Assembly: GCF_002723455.1 (NCBI RefSeq)
Contig: NZ_PDUS01000006.1
Coordinates: 145,490 to 209,489 of the forward strand
DNA from: Pseudoalteromonas sp. 3D05
GTDB taxonomy: Bacteria > Pseudomonadota > Gammaproteobacteria > Enterobacterales > Alteromonadaceae
Direction: 5' to 3'
Length of the DNA stretch: 64,000 nucleotides
Each line of letters begins with the position of its first letter. The stretch's first letter is position 1. The position numbers were made by a program, and so were the translations under genes. This document shows positions 17,410 to 25,647 of the stretch, in pieces. The notes beneath the pieces are model-generated. The model did not search any database. It saw nothing but the letters and a program-made list of their open reading frames with translations, and had not been told where the DNA came from.

Positions 17410-18027
17410 ATGAAGAAATTATTATTATTAACGGCATTAACAGCGTTTTTGAGTACACAAGCATTAGCAAAATCAGAACATCAAATAAATCAGTCTTTTG
17501 CGGTTGATACACAAACTACATTAGATATTAGCTTTCCTGTGGGTAGCCTTGATATCAGCACGTACGATGGCAATGAAGTTAAGGTGACGGTCGAATTAGA
17601 AACAAAAAATAATGGCTGGTTTAATAACAGTGACGAAATTGAAAGCCTAACCATTGATACTCAGCAGACGGGCAGTGAGCTGGCCCTGAGCTTGGATAAT
17701 GACGATGTTCAACAAACATGGACTGTTACCGTGCCACGCAGCTTAGCCGTTAATTTAGACTTGGGCGTGGGTGATATTGAAATCAATGACTTTGCTAATA
17801 GCGCTGATATTGAAGTCGGTGTTGGTGCTGTACGTATTGATAGCCAAAGTGATGATTATAAATATATTTCGCTAGATAGCGGTGTGGGTGATACACGAAT
17901 TTCTGGGTTTGTAAGTGATGCAAAAACAACTCGTAAAATGGTGAGCTCTGAAAGTGAATATTCTGGTAGTGGCACGCACACAGTAAAGATTGAAGTGGGT
18001 GTAGGCGATATAAAAGTAAAACATTAG
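17410..18027 (+). CDS. Secreted DUF4097-like beta-repeat protein
   Basis: A 205-residue protein with a clear signal peptide (MKKLLLLTALTAFLSTQALA). The mature part alternates short strands with repeated glycine-valine-glycine turns (LGVGDIEI, VGVGAVRI, SGVGDTRI, VGVGDIKV), as in DUF4097-type parallel beta-helices. The molecular role is unknown; an envelope or surface location is inferred. AGGT sits before the ATG. The frame runs further upstream, but without a signal peptide at its start. The stop codon TAG is formed partly by the first base of a mobile element. Confidence 0.78.
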   Translation: MKKLLLLTALTAFLSTQALAKSEHQINQSFAVDTQTTLDISFPVGSLDISTYDGNEVKVTVELETKNNGWFNNSDEIESLTIDTQQTGSELALSLDNDDVQQTWTVTVPRSLAVNLDLGVGDIEINDFANSADIEVGVGAVRIDSQSDDYKYISLDSGVGDTRISGFVSDAKTTRKMVSSESEYSGSGTHTVKIEVGVGDIKVKH

Positions 18028-18247
18028 GGTCTGTTGACCTTTTAAAGTTAAGTTTGCAGCAGTCTGTTTGGTATTTAGGCAAGGCAGCGCCTATGTGGTG
18101 TGGTTATTTCCCATAAATAGGTGAAAACGCAACATCAATGCTAAACAGGCTTTGCCCGATTTTGACTTAGCCCACTAGGTTACAAACCTCGCGCCGCGAT
18201 TAAACCGCCCAGGTTTGAACGAATTTTAATCCGCAAAGGCAACAGAC
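18027..18247. mobile_element. About 221-bp MITE (family B) at the stop codon of the DUF4097-like gene
   Basis: The left end GGGTCTGTTGACCTTT and the right end (complement GTCTGTTGCCTTTGCGG) form an imperfect terminal inverted repeat. ATTA is present on both flanks (18023-18026 and 18248-18251) as a probable 4-bp target duplication. There is no coding content. Removing the element gives CAT TAA in place of CAT TAG, so the protein end is unchanged. The ends differ from those of family A. Confidence 0.65.
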
Positions 18248-18274
18248 ATTAAACTTTTTAGAAAAAATCCTTGG

Positions 18275-20002
18275 TTAGCCCTTATTGATTGTGTCGGTAA
18301 GGGCTTTTTTGATTGTCTCTAAATTAATTGGTTTAAACACATGTGCATTTGCACCTAGTAGTACCGTACGATCAATATCAGTTTGTGACATATTCGCAGT
18401 AACAACAATAATAGGCATGGTTAAGTTTAATTCTTGGCGAATAACTTCAATCGCTTTAAACCCATCCATGACAGGCATGTTTAAATCCATAAACACGAGA
18501 TCATAGCTGTTTTCTTCTGCTTTGGCGGTCGCAATCAAGCCATTTTCAGCTAAATCATTGGTGTAACCTATCTCCTTTAATATCCCTTTAAGTATCATTG
18601 CATTTAACGGGTTGTCTTCAACTATCAAACAATGCAAGTTAGTAGGTAAAGGCTGTTGTGTTTGAGGTTGTTGTATTGCTATAGGAAGCAAAACATTTAT
18701 GCATGCGCCGTGGGGCTCGTTTTCTGAAAACTCAATATGGCCTTGTTGCATTTGTAAAATATGTTGAACACGCGCCAACCCCACTTGCATTCCTTGAAAG
18801 TGATTATCTTGTTGAGTATGTTCATTGGTTGATAAGTAAGGGTAGTAGTTTTTAAAGCCTGTGCCAGTGTCAGCAACTATTAATTTAAGTTGCTGATTAT
18901 TTGTAATAGACGCTTCAATGGTAATTTTACCTGATTCGGTAAATTTTAATGCATTAGATATCAGTTCACTCACCACCTGTTGAAAACGACGATGATCCAG
19001 TTCAACCATACAATCTAAAGAGTCTGCTAAGTGTTTTTCTAATATTAGCCCTTTTTCCTGACAGGCAAATTGATAGGATTGAATAACTGTATCAAGGGAC
19101 TGCCGTAAATTTGCTTTACTCGGTACTAACGTCCATTGCCCCAAGCTCATTTGTTGAACTTCATTTAACTCATCCAAAATATTAAGTAGCCGATGTGAGC
19201 AGTAATGCGCTTGTTGCTGCAAAGCATTTTGCGCATCTGACGTCTCTAACTGCTCCACTGCATTGAGTAGGCCTTGCAGTGGTGTTCTCAATTCGTGGCC
19301 TGCTCTGGCAATAAAGCGCTGTTTATTTTGACTAAGAGATTCGGCATGTTGTTTTTGCTTTTGATATTTATCGAGTGTGGTTTTTATATGTTTTTCCATT
19401 GGTTTAAAAATAAACCTTAATTCCACAAGCAACAGTAATAAAGTGAATAACCAAACACCTAATTCAATGTTAGACACCATAGTGACTTTATTATTGGATT
19501 GGTCCTCAAATAAGCCGACGGCGTGATCAAGTTTTTTTAATAAAAGCTCAACAGTTTTGATACTTAAACTATCAGGTATATTGCTGTCATTCTCGAAGTC
19601 AGATTGCACAAATGCAGTGGCAGCTGCGATAAACAGTTCACTGTGTTGCGCTAAATTATTTGGTGCTAAAAAGTAATAATCTTTGAGCGCGTCATTAAGA
19701 AGAACGTACTCACCAGCCGCATTGGTTTGCAATAAAAAGTTATGCCCCTTTTTAAAGGCTGTAACTGCTTGCTCTAGAGAATGACGATGTTGAGCGTCAT
19801 CTTTCTGGCTAACTACATTGACATGCCAGGCTATTTTTTGTGAAAGCATGCGCTGTTTACCAGCGATATTGATTACATGGGCATCCGTTTTTTGGATTGA
19901 TAAGAAGAATTGCAAAATTAGAGCTGCGGCGGTACTTAAAATCGCAATCGCCAACAAAGCAAGGCGATAACGTGACCGAATTTTAGCAATTACCTCTATC
20001 AT
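18275..20002 (-). CDS. Hybrid sensor histidine kinase with PilJ/NarX-like sensor and receiver domain
   Basis: A 575-residue inner-membrane kinase. A membrane segment (about 13-34) is followed by a type IV pili/NarX-like periplasmic helix region starting HVINIAGKQRMLSQKIAWHV. A second membrane segment comes near 177-197, then HisKA with the phospho-acceptor in GHELRTPLQG (about 238), HATPase (SELISNALKFTESG, DTGTGF), and a C-terminal receiver with its Asp in DLVFMDLNMPVMDG. No HAMP domain is evident, and no separate response regulator sits beside it. The ribosome site AAGGGGGG precedes the ATG. The promoter region is occupied by a MITE whose end lies 31 bases upstream of the start codon. Confidence 0.88.
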   Translation of the reverse strand: MIEVIAKIRSRYRLALLAIAILSTAAALILQFFLSIQKTDAHVINIAGKQRMLSQKIAWHVNVVSQKDDAQHRHSLEQAVTAFKKGHNFLLQTNAAGEYVLLNDALKDYYFLAPNNLAQHSELFIAAATAFVQSDFENDSNIPDSLSIKTVELLLKKLDHAVGLFEDQSNNKVTMVSNIELGVWLFTLLLLLVELRFIFKPMEKHIKTTLDKYQKQKQHAESLSQNKQRFIARAGHELRTPLQGLLNAVEQLETSDAQNALQQQAHYCSHRLLNILDELNEVQQMSLGQWTLVPSKANLRQSLDTVIQSYQFACQEKGLILEKHLADSLDCMVELDHRRFQQVVSELISNALKFTESGKITIEASITNNQQLKLIVADTGTGFKNYYPYLSTNEHTQQDNHFQGMQVGLARVQHILQMQQGHIEFSENEPHGACINVLLPIAIQQPQTQQPLPTNLHCLIVEDNPLNAMILKGILKEIGYTNDLAENGLIATAKAEENSYDLVFMDLNMPVMDGFKAIEVIRQELNLTMPIIVVTANMSQTDIDRTVLLGANAHVFKPINLETIKKALTDTINKG

Positions 20003-20033
20003 AGCCCCCCCTTGTTACTTTAAATTTTATTTA

Positions 20034-20208
20034 TACCCAAGCCATCTGAAAATGTGAGCGTCGTTGGAATTAAAAGCGATTTAGGCAAGGCATTGATTGC
20101 AAATAATAGTTGTTCCTTTTTAAAAGGGAGTGCCATTCTTGCAAAGTAACGCCTTGATATTAAGCCCCTGTGAAACGCTGAATTCTGCACCTTGAGGTGG
20201 CTTGGGTA
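20034..20208 (-). mobile_element. 175-bp MITE (family A, copy 2), reverse orientation
   Basis: The ends TACCCAAGCC and GGCTTGGGTA form an inverted repeat flanked on both sides by TA. The complement of this segment matches the map insert through most of its length (for example CAGAATTCAGCGTTTCACAG and GGCGTTACTTTGCAAGAATG). It lacks the 86-base internal part. It sits directly upstream of the hybrid kinase gene. Confidence 0.85.
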
Positions 20209-20251
20209 TAATTGTAGCCTAGCAATGCAAAAGTAACACTTTGTATAAAAT

Positions 20252-20283
20252 AAAAAACCTCGTATAAAACGAGGTTTTTTTTG
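20252..20283 (-). terminator. Terminator of the cis/trans isomerase gene
   Basis: ACCTCGT and ACGAGGT form the stem with a short loop, flanked by an A-run and a run of eight T, so it could work in both directions. It lies 18 bases downstream of the cti stop on the minus strand. Confidence 0.88.
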
Positions 20284-20300
20284 ATACTCTCTTCGTAAAC

Positions 20301-22634
20301 TTAACGATTCTCTAAGCGGTTATAATCAAATAAACCATATTCAATTTGCCGATATTCTTTAGCCACATCATGTAAAATATCACTATATTGCCAAAATTGA
20401 GGATGTGTTCTGCGGATCGCAAACTGGCTCTTTAACGCTCTGTAATCCGCCTCATCTTTTATTTTAGGCAATTGCTGTGTAAAGCTATCCACTTGCTGTT
20501 GATTGTTTAAATACCAGATTGCTTCTGGATAATCACCAATGAAGCCAGGCACAATTGTCACTGTATCTTCAGCATATGCTCGCTGACCTTCCTCATTTAG
20601 TAAGCTAGAAATATTATAATGTGCGTTGTGGTGAATTAAGGTATACGCCTGATGTCCAGTGTCACCTTCTTTAACCAACACGTAAGAAATTTGCGGTAAT
20701 AGGTTAACTGCTTTTGCTGGCATATTATTTAACTTTTGCAAGGGCTGAGGTACTTTTGTAAAGTCGTAACGCGGGCTTAATACGGGTTTTAATACCTGTT
20801 TAATTAAACCGTAAAGCTCTTGTTGATGGTGATTGGTTTTGTATTCAATACCCGTTGCTTGGCTAAATTGCTCACCATATTTAAAAAAGTTAGTCAGACT
20901 TGTCGGTGATTTACGGTACCAATTAGCATTCAACTCTTTTCGCTGTTGTTTTGGCAGCAACGCTAAAAAGTTTTGTTCGCCTTCGAGTCTTAAAAAGTCC
21001 ATGTATAAACGCGTTATTAGTTGGTGACCGATATTGCCATACACGTCAAAGCCTGCCACTAATAAATAGTGAATACGTTCAAATAGCGCATAATCAAGTA
21101 CCCACATGGTTTTTGGCTCTTGCCCTATAAACCCTTTTACAACGGTTGCGCTATCAAAGTGGCGGAAAATAGTCAGTGCGGCATTGTCATTCACACCTTC
21201 ACCACGCCATAAAAGATCCGTGGTTAAATGCTCGCCATTTTTAAACATTTCATTGGCAAGTTTTACTTTAGCTTCAATGTATGTGCTTTGACGGTTAGCG
21301 TATTTTACCCAGCTAGAAATTGGTAATGCGTTACTTTCTTCTGCTGCAGGAAGTGCCAGTGCATCTTCATGTTGCAGGAGCATTTGGCCAACTTGTGGTG
21401 TCGCCGCTTTATCTGGATCCGCAAACGCGACCCAAAAATGGTCGTTAATCACATTTAATGCAATTTGCCCACGGCACACAGGTCCTTTAATAAAGCCCAT
21501 TATAATTAGCTCAGCTTCATCCAGCATAAACTGATACTTTGATTTTACCGGTATAACAGCAAAGGCTTTAAATGGATTAGATGCCACTTCAGGCTTGTAG
21601 CTTGGCATTTTTTTAACTGTGTAATCTGGCTCGATAAACTGGCTGTATATGCGTGCTAACTTGCTATCGTTTAGGGCTAGGGGAAGATGCGTTTTAGCTA
21701 AAATAGTGGAGCGCTCATGCATCAAGCGGTAGTAAACACGATCCACTTTTGGATCATCATATGGACGGCGCGTGTTAATAAGTTTAATTGCTTGTCCTGG
21801 CGGCGTACTAGAGCGTACCAATTTGAAAAAGCTCTGTTCGCCTTTTTGCTCAAAGTATATATGCGCTAAATACCAATGCTCGTAAATATAGCGTGCAGCC
21901 AGCTGATGCTTTAAGCTGTCTTGATTTAAAAAGCTTTCCCAGCGCTGAGCTTGCGCGGTTGCCTCTTTACTTGGTGGCTCAATATGAGCCATTTTGCCAC
22001 CGCTTTTAAGCCACTTTTCTAGGTGTTTAAATTCGCTTCGGGTAATACCTGGTAGGCCATAGGGCATGCCTGCATGTGGTTGGCTTTTTGCTAAGCGGTC
22101 AAATTCTTCTATGCCCGTGCATGATTGGGTGCGATCTAGTGCAAAATCAAATTCGTCGCCCAAGACGTCATCTTCTGGTAGAGGTGAGCTCATTTTTAAC
22201 ACTAAACTGTTATATAAAACGCTCCCTGCTAAATTACCTTGCTCTGTTTGACCGCGCTCGTTGAGTACCGGTGAGAAATTTTTCTCACGCCACCCAGCAG
22301 TATCAGCTGCATCATAAAGTAAGCGGCTAGGCTTTGAAGCAAGTAAACGCGTGCCGTCATACACTAATTCTTTACTCAAGCCACGGTCAATACCTTCCGG
22401 TGAAGATAGTTTCAATTGGCAAGGAGCATCGTAACACCCATGACAAACAACACATCGAGTATCTAGTACAGGTTGCACATGCTGTAAAAATTCGCGACCA
22501 GCGCCTGAGTCATGTTCTACAATTCGCTGCTGAACATTTTCGGGCCCGAATAGTTCATCATAATGAGCAGCCCCAAGGTATGCGCAACCGGTTAATATAA
22601 TAATCGCCACGCTTAGCAATAAGGATTTTTTCAT
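20301..22634 (-). CDS. cti: Fatty acid cis/trans isomerase
   Basis: A 777-residue periplasmic protein with a lipoprotein-like signal (LLSVAIIILTGCAYLG) and a single CVVCH heme-binding motif near residue 60. Family members convert cis to trans unsaturated phospholipid acyl chains and stiffen the membrane under solvent or heat stress. The length is close to the family norm. The frame extends to an ATG at 22655, but the ATG at 22634 begins a better signal peptide, has GAGGA upstream, and leaves only four bases to the preceding gene. Confidence 0.9.
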   Translation of the reverse strand: MKKSLLLSVAIIILTGCAYLGAAHYDELFGPENVQQRIVEHDSGAGREFLQHVQPVLDTRCVVCHGCYDAPCQLKLSSPEGIDRGLSKELVYDGTRLLASKPSRLLYDAADTAGWREKNFSPVLNERGQTEQGNLAGSVLYNSLVLKMSSPLPEDDVLGDEFDFALDRTQSCTGIEEFDRLAKSQPHAGMPYGLPGITRSEFKHLEKWLKSGGKMAHIEPPSKEATAQAQRWESFLNQDSLKHQLAARYIYEHWYLAHIYFEQKGEQSFFKLVRSSTPPGQAIKLINTRRPYDDPKVDRVYYRLMHERSTILAKTHLPLALNDSKLARIYSQFIEPDYTVKKMPSYKPEVASNPFKAFAVIPVKSKYQFMLDEAELIIMGFIKGPVCRGQIALNVINDHFWVAFADPDKAATPQVGQMLLQHEDALALPAAEESNALPISSWVKYANRQSTYIEAKVKLANEMFKNGEHLTTDLLWRGEGVNDNAALTIFRHFDSATVVKGFIGQEPKTMWVLDYALFERIHYLLVAGFDVYGNIGHQLITRLYMDFLRLEGEQNFLALLPKQQRKELNANWYRKSPTSLTNFFKYGEQFSQATGIEYKTNHHQQELYGLIKQVLKPVLSPRYDFTKVPQPLQKLNNMPAKAVNLLPQISYVLVKEGDTGHQAYTLIHHNAHYNISSLLNEEGQRAYAEDTVTIVPGFIGDYPEAIWYLNNQQQVDSFTQQLPKIKDEADYRALKSQFAIRRTHPQFWQYSDILHDVAKEYRQIEYGLFDYNRLENR

Positions 22635-22638
22635 GCGT

Positions 22639-23001
22639 TTACTCGTCCTCATCACCTAAGTCAAATGTTGGCATCATATCCATCTGTGGTGATACGAATG
22701 TCATGTCATTTTCAGCATCTAACATTGCACTGAGTAATGGCCCGTGTGTCAGTGTTAATTGCGCTTGGTGAGCCAATTCTGTCAGTGCAGCAAAGCTTTC
22801 ATTCTGTGCGTCTAATTGGTATTCATTGATAGTGATCCCGATACTGCTGTCAACACTTGGGTTTTGGCAAAGCTGTGTTAACAACTCATCGTCTAATACG
22901 ATTGTTAATAATAAATCAGGCTGCTCTAAATCACGTTGGTTTAACGTTTCATCAAAAAGAAATAACGGAAGGGTTAAGTTGCTATCTTGCTCTAATTCCA
23001 T
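22639..23001 (-). CDS. Acidic hypothetical protein coupled to cti
   Basis: A 120-residue protein with no signal peptide or membrane segment. It is strongly acidic, ending DLGDEDE, with methionines near the end (SPQMDMMPTF). I do not recognise a family. It lies immediately upstream of cti on the same strand, with four bases between the stop and the cti ATG, so the two are probably cotranscribed and translationally coupled. A role tied to Cti is guesswork from position alone. Confidence 0.7.
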   Translation of the reverse strand: MELEQDSNLTLPLFLFDETLNQRDLEQPDLLLTIVLDDELLTQLCQNPSVDSSIGITINEYQLDAQNESFAALTELAHQAQLTLTHGPLLSAMLDAENDMTFVSPQMDMMPTFDLGDEDE

Positions 23002-23084
23002 GTGCGGCTCTCTAAAAGGGGCTGTTTGGGCTTACATTCAAACGATTATAGCAAAAAATAGGATCAAAATTAGGGAAAGATTTT

Positions 23085-23115
23085 AATAGCGGTGCGCTTT
23101 AAAGGCACCACTATT
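23085..23115 (-). terminator. Hairpin after the SDR gene, possible weak terminator
   Basis: AATAGCGGTGC and GCACCACTATT form an 11-bp stem with one mismatch. On the minus strand it is followed by TAAAATCTTT rather than a pure T-run. It lies 27 bases after the SDR stop. Confidence 0.45.
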
Positions 23116-23141
23116 TATACAGATTAAATTACAAACAACTA

Positions 23142-23807
23142 TTACCAAGGCAAGGTCTCACCATTTGAATGCCAAAACCCGCCGGTACTTTCTAGGTTGA
23201 GTTCATCAATACGTTGAGTTAAGCGTTCCGCAGCTTGCTCTGGTGAAATATCACCAGCAAAATTAACCATTTGAGTTTGAACAAAGCCGGGGTGAAAAAG
23301 CCCTACCGCTATATTTTTACCTTTTAGCTCGTGAGCTAAACTTACAGATGCTGCATTAAGTGCGGCTTTAGACATCCGATATCCAATGTATCCACCTGAG
23401 CCATTATCTGCTATTGACCCCATACGACTGGTGATCATTGCCACTTTCGCATCAACACCTAAGCTGTGAAGTAGTGCATGAGTAACCCTAATTGGGGCAA
23501 CTGCATTAATTGTTAGTTGTTGATTGATAGCAGCAAAGTCCATATCTGCCATGCTTTCATTTGAAAACACGCCCGCATTATTGATTAATAGATCAACTTT
23601 ATGTCCATGCAACTGATTTTGTAGCGCTACAATGTCGCCCTCATTTGCCACATCAATATTACTAATAATAGTAACATCGAGCGCTTTTAACGCATCACTT
23701 GGTTGGCGAACGATTGCAGTAACCTGATAGCCTTTTGCTAAGTATTGTTGGCATAAACTTAGGCCTATACCTCTATTTGCGCCTGTAATAACTACATGCT
23801 TAGTCAT
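23142..23807 (-). CDS. SDR family oxidoreductase
   Basis: A 221-residue short-chain dehydrogenase/reductase. The NAD(P) glycine motif is TGANRGIGL at residues 8-16, NNAG lies near residue 78, and the catalytic Tyr-Lys pair is in YRMSKAAL near residue 148. The small size and the C-terminus (GGFWHSNGETLPW) resemble csgA-like SDRs. The substrate is unknown. It is a single gene preceded by the double-VOC gene on the same strand. Confidence 0.88.
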   Translation of the reverse strand: MTKHVVITGANRGIGLSLCQQYLAKGYQVTAIVRQPSDALKALDVTIISNIDVANEGDIVALQNQLHGHKVDLLINNAGVFSNESMADMDFAAINQQLTINAVAPIRVTHALLHSLGVDAKVAMITSRMGSIADNGSGGYIGYRMSKAALNAASVSLAHELKGKNIAVGLFHPGFVQTQMVNFAGDISPEQAAERLTQRIDELNLESTGGFWHSNGETLPW

Positions 23808-23860
23808 AAATTAGCTCCAATAAAAATGATAACAATGTACTTGGGGCAAATAAAAATAAA

Positions 23861-23881
23861 AAAAGCGCCTCAGCGCTTATT
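23861..23881 (-). terminator. Terminator of the VOC gene
   Basis: AAGCGC and GCGCTT pair across a CTCA loop, followed on the minus strand by a run of seven T. It lies 30 bases after the VOC gene stop. Confidence 0.75.
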
Positions 23882-23910
23882 TTGGTAATTTATAAAACAC
23901 TATGCTCAAA

Positions 23911-24717
23911 CTAACCGCATTTAACATCATCCATTGCGGAGGTCATAATTGAAAACACTGCCCCTTGCGGGTCTGTGATCACACTAAAGCGCCCTACTTC
24001 TGGTATATCTGTGGGAGGTACACACACTTCACCACCTAATTGCTGGGCTTTTGCTGCTGCCTCATCACAATTGCTTACTGCAAAATAAATCATCCAATGA
24101 GCTGGAATGTCAGCTGGCCACTCTTCGGTCATTTCAATCATGCCGGCCACAGGCTTACCAGCGACATTAAACAGAGTATAGTTCATGCCTTCCATGGGCT
24201 TTATTTCACTTTCCCACCCTAAAAGTTGGCAATAAAATTCACGGCTTTTTTCACTGTCTCTACTGGCTAGCTCGTGCCAATATGGTGTATTTAGCTCCCC
24301 CAAGCGCTGGCACCCAACATGCTGGTTACCTTGCCATAAAGCAAACATGGCGCCACCGGGTTCATTTATAAGCACCATTCGGCCGGCATCCATAACATCA
24401 TGAGGACCTGCAACTATTTCAGCACCTAACTGCTGCGCTTTGGCTGCCAAGGTATCAATATCATCAACAGCAATATAAGTAAGCCAATGACTTGGCACAT
24501 TCGCGGCTTTTTGCTCTTCTGGCATCTGGTACATAGCGGCAATATCATCGCCTTGCTTTTGTAGCATGGTGTAATATAAGTCATCACCTATAGGTTGGTC
24601 ATCATAGCCCCACTCGAATAGCCCAGTGTAAAATGCTTTACCTTTAGCCCAGTTGTGCGTACATAATTCTGACCAACAAAACACCCCGTGAGGATGGTTT
24701 ACTTTTTGTGTGCTCAT
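23911..24717 (-). CDS. Double-domain VOC (glyoxalase-like) protein
   Basis: A 268-residue protein made of two vicinal-oxygen-chelate units (about residues 8-125 and 140-262). Both contain a conserved HWLTYIAVDD or HWMIYFAVSN strand and a terminal GAMFALWQ or GAVFSIMT strand. The N-terminal HGVFCWSEL is typical of proteins annotated as VOC family or putative hydroxylase. Metal-dependent isomerase or dioxygenase chemistry is the family theme. The substrate is unknown. Confidence 0.85.
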   Translation of the reverse strand: MSTQKVNHPHGVFCWSELCTHNWAKGKAFYTGLFEWGYDDQPIGDDLYYTMLQKQGDDIAAMYQMPEEQKAANVPSHWLTYIAVDDIDTLAAKAQQLGAEIVAGPHDVMDAGRMVLINEPGGAMFALWQGNQHVGCQRLGELNTPYWHELASRDSEKSREFYCQLLGWESEIKPMEGMNYTLFNVAGKPVAGMIEMTEEWPADIPAHWMIYFAVSNCDEAAAKAQQLGGEVCVPPTDIPEVGRFSVITDPQGAVFSIMTSAMDDVKCG

Positions 24718-24821
24718 GGCTTTCTCATTATTTGATGTTGATACACTAAAGTTAAAATAGGAAGCTTTATTTTACCAGTTTTAAACGTAAACTAATTACC
24801 CCGAAAAAACCCATACGCATA

Positions 24822-25535
24822 TTAGTGGTGATGATGATTGCTTTTTAAAGTCTTCCCATTTGTATCGTAAAAACCAGTCGCGCCATGCTCAACAAAGCCT
24901 AGGTTAATCATTTTGGCTAAAAACGGGTCACTTTCGTTGTCGCCAATATCCGCATAGTCTGTGGTTTGGTACTTATCCCAACGAGCAAACTGCTCAAGTA
25001 CTTTTTGTTTGTTAAAGCTCACTGATTGTAATGATATTTTGCGGCTGTAGTTAGCCTTTTGAATCTGCATTGATTCGACTAATTGCTGATTACTTAACCA
25101 AACAACCTCAATAACAGTATCTGCTTTTTTCAAACGGTAATATTGCTTTGTGTCACACCCATCGCCCTGCTCACTTTGCAGTTGCATCTTTGCCAGTAGC
25201 TGATCACTGATTAATTGATACTTACTGCTAAAATCTAACTGACCCTTTACTTCAGAGGGATGATATTCAATTCCTCGTTTTGCCTGAGTAAAGTAGCGAA
25301 TAGGACGAATTTGCTGATTCCTCAACTGCTGCCACAACTCAACCAGCTGTTCACTTTGTTGCGCAACTTGACGCGGAGTACGCCATAATGTGAATAATTG
25401 CTCCTTTGCAGACAATTTGTGGCTAGTTTGCTCGCTTACTTTGTAATTAGCTTGCACATATTGATTATCGGTTTTGCACTCAACAGCACTGGCAAATGGG
25501 CTTAACAAAAGCATAGATAAAATAAGTAGTTTCAT
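24822..25535 (-). CDS. Secreted hypothetical protein with a natural His4 tail
   Basis: A 237-residue protein with a signal peptide (MKLLILSMLLLSPFASAVE), so the mature form is periplasmic. The mature part is rich in Gln and Lys and has three Cys after the signal. It ends KSNHHHH, a natural C-terminal histidine run that could bind a transition metal. No domain is recognised. It lies upstream of the double-VOC gene on the same strand, separated by 104 bases. Confidence 0.7.
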   Translation of the reverse strand: MKLLILSMLLLSPFASAVECKTDNQYVQANYKVSEQTSHKLSAKEQLFTLWRTPRQVAQQSEQLVELWQQLRNQQIRPIRYFTQAKRGIEYHPSEVKGQLDFSSKYQLISDQLLAKMQLQSEQGDGCDTKQYYRLKKADTVIEVVWLSNQQLVESMQIQKANYSRKISLQSVSFNKQKVLEQFARWDKYQTTDYADIGDNESDPFLAKMINLGFVEHGATGFYDTNGKTLKSNHHHH

Positions 25536-25598
25536 GGCATGTAATTTCTTTGATTAGAGTAGGTATTACTGTATCGCGTTGATTTGGCATATTTATGA

Positions 25599-25625
25599 CA
25601 AGAGCAACTCAGGTGAGTTGCTCTT
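25599..25625 (-). terminator. Strong hairpin after the alkaline phosphatase pair
   Basis: AGAGCAACTC and GAGTTGCTCT form a perfect 10-bp stem with an AGGT loop, 23 bases after the phosphatase stop. The T-run on the minus strand is poor (TTGTC), so termination strength is uncertain. Confidence 0.6.
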
Positions 25626-25647
25626 TAATTGCAAATTAACTGACCAA

